Of a stretch of 64,000 bases of DNA, positions 60,078 through 64,000 are shown in pieces; positions within the stretch are counted from its first letter, which is position 1; every line of letters starts with the position of its first letter. This stretch comes from Aureimonas sp. ME7 (GTDB lineage Bacteria > Pseudomonadota > Alphaproteobacteria > Rhizobiales > Rhizobiaceae), in the NCBI RefSeq assembly GCF_903970965.1, contig NZ_CAJCKW010000005.1, positions 186,001 to 250,000 of the forward strand. The letters run 5' to 3'. The translations under genes were made by a program, and so were the position numbers. The notes under the pieces are model-generated. The model searched no databases. It was not told where the DNA came from and was given only the letters and a program-made list of their open reading frames with translations.

Positions 60078-61094
60078 ATGAAAGCCGTCGGATACGAAAC
60101 CTCGCCGCCCGACAAGGCGGTGGACCACCTCGTCGACCTCGATCTGCCCAGACCCGCGCCGACCGGCCGCGACATCCTGGTGCGCGTCGAGGCCGTTTCG
60201 GTCAATCCGGTGGACACCAAGCAGCGCGGCCCCGTCGCGGATGCCTCGCGCCTCCCCCGCATTCTCGGCTTCGACGCCGCCGGCACCGTGGAAGCCATCG
60301 GCGAGGACGCGACACTCTTCCATGTCGGCGACCCGGTCTTCTACGCCGGCGCGGTGGACCGGCCGGGCTCCAACCAGGAATTCCATCTGGTGGACGAGCG
60401 GCTGGTGGCGCGAAAGCCAGCCAGCCTCGATTTCGCGGATGCCGCCGCCCTGCCGCTGACCGCCATCACCGCCTGGGAAACCCTGTTCGACCGCTTCCGC
60501 ATCGAGCCCGGCACCAGCGAGAAGGGTACGATCCTCGTGATCGGTGCGGCCGGAGGCGTCGGCTCGATCACCACGCAGCTCGCGCGCGAGCTGACCGGCC
60601 TCACCGTGATCGGCACCGCCTCGCGCGAGGAAACGCGCGCCTTCGCGCTTGCCCACGGCTGTCACCACGTCGTCGATCATTCGAAGCCCCTGAGCCAGGA
60701 GATCGAGGCACTCGGGCTCGGCCCCGTGGACTACGTCTTCGGGGTGACGCATACGCCCCGGCACATGGCCGAGATCGGCCGGCTGATCCGCCCCTTCGGG
60801 CATCTTTGCGTCATCGACAGCGCCGATCTCGACCTCTCGGCCGTGCGCTTCAAGTCGGTGTCGGTGCATTTCGAATACATGTTCACCCGGCCCGTCTACC
60901 AGACGGTGGACATGATCGAGCAGCATCGCCTGCTCGCCGAAGTCTCGCGTCTCGTCGATGCCGGCCGCATCCGATCGACGCGAACGCGAACCCTCGCCCC
61001 CATCGGGGCCGAAACCATACGCGAGGCCCATCGCCTCACCGAAACCGGCCGGACGCTCGGAAAGACCGTGATCGCCGGCTGGCACGGCCACTGA
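60078..61094 (+). CDS. Zinc-type alcohol dehydrogenase / quinone oxidoreductase-like protein
   Basis: A 338-aa MDR-superfamily oxidoreductase. The N-domain GroES-like part has VRVEAVSVNPVDTKQR and LGFDAAGTVEAIGED. The Rossmann part has ILVIGAAGGVGSITTQLAR, the NADPH-binding AAxxGVG loop. Zinc ligands of classic ADH are absent, so it is a zinc-independent quinone or enal reductase type (YfhP/ZADH-like). It is followed by a PH-domain gene 13 nt later. Confidence 0.92.
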   Translation: MKAVGYETSPPDKAVDHLVDLDLPRPAPTGRDILVRVEAVSVNPVDTKQRGPVADASRLPRILGFDAAGTVEAIGEDATLFHVGDPVFYAGAVDRPGSNQEFHLVDERLVARKPASLDFADAAALPLTAITAWETLFDRFRIEPGTSEKGTILVIGAAGGVGSITTQLARELTGLTVIGTASREETRAFALAHGCHHVVDHSKPLSQEIEALGLGPVDYVFGVTHTPRHMAEIGRLIRPFGHLCVIDSADLDLSAVRFKSVSVHFEYMFTRPVYQTVDMIEQHRLLAEVSRLVDAGRIRSTRTRTLAPIGAETIREAHRLTETGRTLGKTVIAGWHGH

Positions 61095-61107
61095 AAGGGA
61101 CGAACCC

Positions 61108-61491
61108 GTGGGACTTCTCTCCGGCCTCCTCGGCCTTGCCAGCGACGTGGACACGGGAGCGCTCGGGCGCGAGCTCGAGCCCGTCCTCCTGCCGAACGAA
61201 ACGATCGAGGTCGCCTTCCAGGTCGTCCGCGACCAGATCGCCTTTACCGACCGGCGCGTGATCCTGATCGACAAGCAGGGCATTTCCGGGCGCAAGCGGC
61301 AGTACCATTCGATCCCCTACCGCGCGATCACCATGTTCTCGGTGGAAACGGCGGGCTCCTTCGACACCGATGCCGAACTGCGCATCTGGGTCTCGGGGCA
61401 AGGCCAGCCCTTCCTTCAGAACCTGTCGCGGGGCACCAATCTCGCCGGCATCCAGAAAGCTCTGGCGGGGGGCGTTCTCGGCCGAAGCTGA
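61108..61491 (+). CDS. Bacterial PH-domain protein (PF08000-type)
   Basis: A 127-aa cytoplasmic protein with a bacterial Pleckstrin-homology-like domain: LLPNETIEVAFQVVRDQIAFTDRRVILIDKQGISGRKRQYHSIPYRAI. Such proteins often form ring-like oligomers; the function is unknown. The start is GTG at 61108 with AGGGA about 7 nt upstream. It probably shares an operon with the upstream oxidoreductase. Confidence 0.9.
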   Translation: MGLLSGLLGLASDVDTGALGRELEPVLLPNETIEVAFQVVRDQIAFTDRRVILIDKQGISGRKRQYHSIPYRAITMFSVETAGSFDTDAELRIWVSGQGQPFLQNLSRGTNLAGIQKALAGGVLGRS

Positions 61492-61656
61492 CGCGCGTTA
61501 ACCTGTGAGGGAATCGGTGGGCGCAAGCTTGGCGAAAGGCGGTTGCCCGTCCCGTGTCCGCCGGTTACGACGTGGCATGACTCGCGCATCCTGCTTCGTC
61601 GTTCGGTTTTTTGTTCCGACCATGGATCGTCCTTTCGCGTTCATAGTTAACGCGAC

Positions 61657-62163
61657 ATGAAAACGATCGCCGCAGATGTCCGCTTAGCCGAAGCCAGGGA
61701 TGCCGGCGCTCTGGCGCGCGTTCACGCCACGTCATGGCAGTCCGCTTATCGCGGGCTGATTCCCCACCGCGCCCTCACCGCCATGATCGAGCGACGCGGG
61801 ATCGAATGGTGGGCCCGCGCGATCGGCAACCACGCAACGATCCTGGTTCTGGAATACGGCGGCGAGATCGCCGGCTACGCCACGGTTGGGCGCAACCGGA
61901 CGCGGGGCCTCAGTGCCGAGGGCGAGGTCTACGAGATCTACATGCGGCCCGAGTTCCAGGGCGTCGGCTTCGGTCGCCGCCTGTTCGATTCCGCTCGCAT
62001 GCTTCTTCGCGCCCGTGGGCTCGGCGGTCTCGTGGTCTGGGCCCTGTCCGACAACGACAATGCCATGCGCTTCTACCAGTCCGCCGGCGGCGCCGACATC
62101 GCGACCGGTTCGGAAACGTTCGACGGCGTGACGCTGCAGAAGGTCGCCTTCTCCTTCGTTTGA
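61657..62163 (+). CDS. GNAT-family N-acetyltransferase
   Basis: A 168-aa acetyltransferase. Motif A reads [21 protein letters not shown] (acetyl-CoA loop QGVGFG), and motif B has [18 protein letters not shown]. The N-terminus [29 protein letters not shown] matches the group of GNATs with a conserved SWQ..Y.G. Substrate unknown. It precedes ppa by 95 nt. Confidence 0.92.
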   Translation: MKTIAADVRLAEARDAGALARVHATSWQSAYRGLIPHRALTAMIERRGIEWWARAIGNHATILVLEYGGEIAGYATVGRNRTRGLSAEGEVYEIYMRPEFQGVGFGRRLFDSARMLLRARGLGGLVVWALSDNDNAMRFYQSAGGADIATGSETFDGVTLQKVAFSFV

Positions 62164-62258
62164 GGGGGCTTCCCGCGTTTACCCTCGACGAATGCGCCAG
62201 ATTGCCTTGTTTTCCGCGAACGGCTAGGAACCGCCGGAGCCAGAAACCGGAGATTTCC

Positions 62259-62834
62259 ATGCGCATCGACGCCATCGCCCGCGGCAAGAACCCGCCCGAG
62301 GACATCAACGTCATCATCGAAGTTCCGGTCGGCGGCCATCCGATCAAGTACGAGATGGACAAGGAAGCCGGCGCGCTCTTCGTCGACCGCTTTCTCTACA
62401 CGCCGATGACCTATCCCGGGAACTACGGTTTCGTTCCTCACACGCTGTCGGACGACGGCGACCCGATCGACGTCCTCGTCGTCTCGACCCGCCCGCTGTT
62501 TCCCGGCTGCGTCATCAACTGCCGCCCGATCGGCGTCCTCAAGATGGAGGACAACAAGGGCCTCGACGAGAAGGTGATCGCCGTCCCCTCGCCCGAGTTG
62601 ACCCAGCGCTACGTCAACGTCACCGAGCACACCGACCTGCCGGAGATCACGCTCAAGCAGATCGAGCACTTCTTCGAGCACTACAAGGATCTGGAGCCCG
62701 GCAAGTGGGTCAAGATCGGCGGCTGGGCCGGCTCGGCCGAAGCCAAGACGATGATCCTCGAGGCCGTGACCCGTTTCGACGAGGCCAAGGAGTCGGAAAA
62801 GAACCCGACGCCGGTCGGCCAGGAAAACGCTTGA
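62259..62834 (+). CDS. ppa: Inorganic pyrophosphatase, family I
   Basis: A 191-aa soluble pyrophosphatase that hydrolyses PPi and drives biosynthesis. The signature [10 protein letters not shown] gives the metal ligands D66, D68 and D71; [18 protein letters not shown] and [12 protein letters not shown] are conserved. The start [17 protein letters not shown] is typical. A GAAA-capped terminator follows. Confidence 0.97.
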   Translation: MRIDAIARGKNPPEDINVIIEVPVGGHPIKYEMDKEAGALFVDRFLYTPMTYPGNYGFVPHTLSDDGDPIDVLVVSTRPLFPGCVINCRPIGVLKMEDNKGLDEKVIAVPSPELTQRYVNVTEHTDLPEITLKQIEHFFEHYKDLEPGKWVKIGGWAGSAEAKTMILEAVTRFDEAKESEKNPTPVGQENA

Positions 62835-62842
62835 TCCCATGA

Positions 62843-62864
62843 AAAGGGGCCGAAAGGCCCCTTT
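62843..62864. terminator. Terminator of ppa, GAAA tetraloop
   Basis: A perfect 9-bp stem AAAGGGGCC / GGCCCCTTT capped by GAAA. With A on the left and T on the right it could serve both ppa and the convergent transglycosylase gene. Confidence 0.9.
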
Positions 62865-62923
62865 ATTCTATCCGCACCCCGGACTGCTTCGGATAGAACG
62901 GTCCGCCTCGCCTAGCGCTCTCG

Positions 62924-64000
62924 TCAGCGAACGCTCGCCGCGAGTTCCTTCGTCGGCCAGCAGGTGGCAGGCTGTCCCGCCTTTTCCTGGTAGGCACCGA
63001 TGGAGCGCCGCGTCTTGAAGCCGGCGAGCCCGTCCGGCCTGCCGACGTCGTAGCCGCGCGCCACGAGCTTCTCCTGCAGCCGGCCGACGTCGCCGCGCGT
63101 CAGGCCGGACACCTTGCGCCACTCGCCTGCGAACGGTCCGGCACCGCCCATCCGGTCGGCCAAATGCCCGATGAACAGGGCGTAGAGGTCGGAATTGTTG
63201 TATTCCTTGATCGTGTAGAAGTTGGGCGTCGCGACGAAGGCCGGCCCGAAGCGCCCCGCCGGCATCAGAAGATGCCCCGTCGCGCGCATTTCGCCGGCCG
63301 GGAATGGACGGCCCGAAACGCGGGCGACGCCGGCCTTGGCGAAATCGGCGATCGGCCGTCCCTGGTCCGGCCCCTCCAGGGTGCAGGAGACCGAGGCCGG
63401 AACCTTCGCCTCGAAGCCCCAGTCGCGGCCCGGCTGCCAGCCGGACTGGCGGAGATAGTTGGCAATGGAAGCCAGCGTGTCCGGCACCGAGTTCCAGATG
63501 TCGCGGCGCCCATCGCCGTCGAAGTCCACCGCGAGCTTGCGGAACTTTGTCGGCATGAACTGCGGCTGCCCGAGCGCGCCGGCCCAGGACGACTTCATCT
63601 GCGCCGGCGTTAGGTCGCCGTCCTCGACGATCCGGAGCGCCGCGATCAGCTCGGCGCGGAACATTTCCTTGCGCCGGGACAGATAGGCCTTGGTGCCGAG
63701 CACCTCGAAGGCGTCATAGGGGATCTTCGCCGACCCGAAACCGGACTCGCGCCCCCAAATGGCGACGACGATCGGCCCCGGCACCCCGTAGCGCGCCTCG
63801 ATTTGCTTGAGAACGCCCGCGTACTGCCCAAGGAGCCCCCGCCCCTTGGCAGCCGTCACGCCCATCTTCGCCTCGTCGAAATAGGCGCTGGGGCTCTGGA
63901 ACTCGGCCTGACGGCTGGTTTCCTCGACCTTGGCCTCGTCGCCGGGAAGCTGAAGGTCGGGCAGCTTGGTGTTGGGCTTCACGCCGTCGAACGCGGCATC
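62924..64000 (-). CDS. Lytic murein transglycosylase (MltB/SLT_2-type) with PG-binding domain, cut by window edge
   Basis: At least 359 residues of a peptidoglycan-cleaving lytic transglycosylase. The reading frame stays open to the window end (DAAFDGVKPNTK...), so the true start and signal peptide lie outside; a GTG at 63982 is probably internal. The catalytic glutamate is in AIWGRESGFG; SSWAGALGQPQFMPTKF and FDGDGRRDIWNSVPDTLASIANYL are SLT_2 hallmarks. The C-terminal 60 residues form a PG_binding_1 domain (GLTRGDVGRLQEKLVARGYDVG). It is convergent with ppa. Confidence 0.94.
   Translation of the reverse strand, partial: DAAFDGVKPNTKLPDLQLPGDEAKVEETSRQAEFQSPSAYFDEAKMGVTAAKGRGLLGQYAGVLKQIEARYGVPGPIVVAIWGRESGFGSAKIPYDAFEVLGTKAYLSRRKEMFRAELIAALRIVEDGDLTPAQMKSSWAGALGQPQFMPTKFRKLAVDFDGDGRRDIWNSVPDTLASIANYLRQSGWQPGRDWGFEAKVPASVSCTLEGPDQGRPIADFAKAGVARVSGRPFPAGEMRATGHLLMPAGRFGPAFVATPNFYTIKEYNNSDLYALFIGHLADRMGGAGPFAGEWRKVSGLTRGDVGRLQEKLVARGYDVGRPDGLAGFKTRRSIGAYQEKAGQPATCWPTKELAASVR

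Noticed and set aside
59710-60081. 123-codon ORF in the gene-free region
   Set aside because: Pro/Arg/Gly-rich low-complexity product that crosses a perfect 16-bp hairpin and overlaps the start of the next gene; looks non-coding.

Overview
The window is high-GC chromosomal DNA with the gene content of an alphaproteobacterium of the Hyphomicrobiales (Rhizobiales) type. Pointers are the succinate dehydrogenase genes, acnA divergent from a ccmABCDG cluster, FtsY with a long acidic N-terminus, DUF2794, DUF1223, an IalB-family protein beside rlmN, and a YciB/IspZ septation protein. Some features would fit Aurantimonadaceae-like bacteria, but the genus cannot be fixed from this sequence. No tRNA, rRNA, prophage, insertion sequence or CRISPR array is visible. 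Most of the window is core metabolism and housekeeping, densely packed, with clear hairpin terminators at many operon ends.

Layout. 1-9.6 kb: priA (cut by the left edge), tal, dps, then a minus-strand block sdhC-sdhD-sdhA, an LprI-like protein, an App1-like phosphatase, sdhB and an exported msrA. 9.7-14.5 kb: a diguanylate cyclase, leuC, a BASS-like transporter and rplS. 14.5-21.6 kb, plus strand: a TSUP permease, dapF-mtaB-ftsY-yciB, a DUF533/TerB-like protein and a YigZ/IMPACT protein. 21.6-30.2 kb: a Nudix hydrolase, an MFS carrier with a coupled 41-aa membrane peptide, the cytochrome c maturation operon ccmA-ccmB-(GNAT)-ccmC-ccmD-ccmG, and divergent acnA. 30.2-37.6 kb: DUF1223, DUF2794, a DUF6678-like protein, an isochorismatase-like hydrolase with a GNAT, a BI-1 membrane protein, and a LolD/YbbP-type ABC exporter divergent from tesA. 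37.6-42.9 kb: tesA, thpR, DUF1232, an IalB-like protein, rlmN, two small membrane proteins and an orphan BrnA-type antitoxin. 42.9-45 kb: a lower-GC segment with a hypothetical gene, a barstar-like inhibitor and a DMT permease. 45-50 kb: GST, EamA and LysE exporters, argG, an unknown protein and a divergent SecY paralogue. 50-64 kb: lctP, an LLM monooxygenase, marR, an M3 oligopeptidase, typA, an Nramp-like carrier, a structured gene-free stretch, a quinone-reductase-like enzyme, a PH-domain protein, a GNAT, ppa, and a lytic transglycosylase cut by the right edge.

Themes. Energy metabolism (sdh, acnA, ccm, lctP, ppa), amino-acid synthesis (leuC, dapF, argG), translation and RNA modification (rplS, mtaB, rlmN, typA, thpR) and envelope and membrane functions dominate. 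The most unusual items are: (1) ftsY, whose two halves lie in different frames joined exactly at an A9 tract; (2) a full-length but highly divergent SecY paralogue downstream of argG with an unknown partner gene; (3) a perfect 18-bp inverted repeat covering a start codon where the sdh operon is split by foreign genes; and (4) a 600-bp structured intergenic region after the Nramp-like gene.
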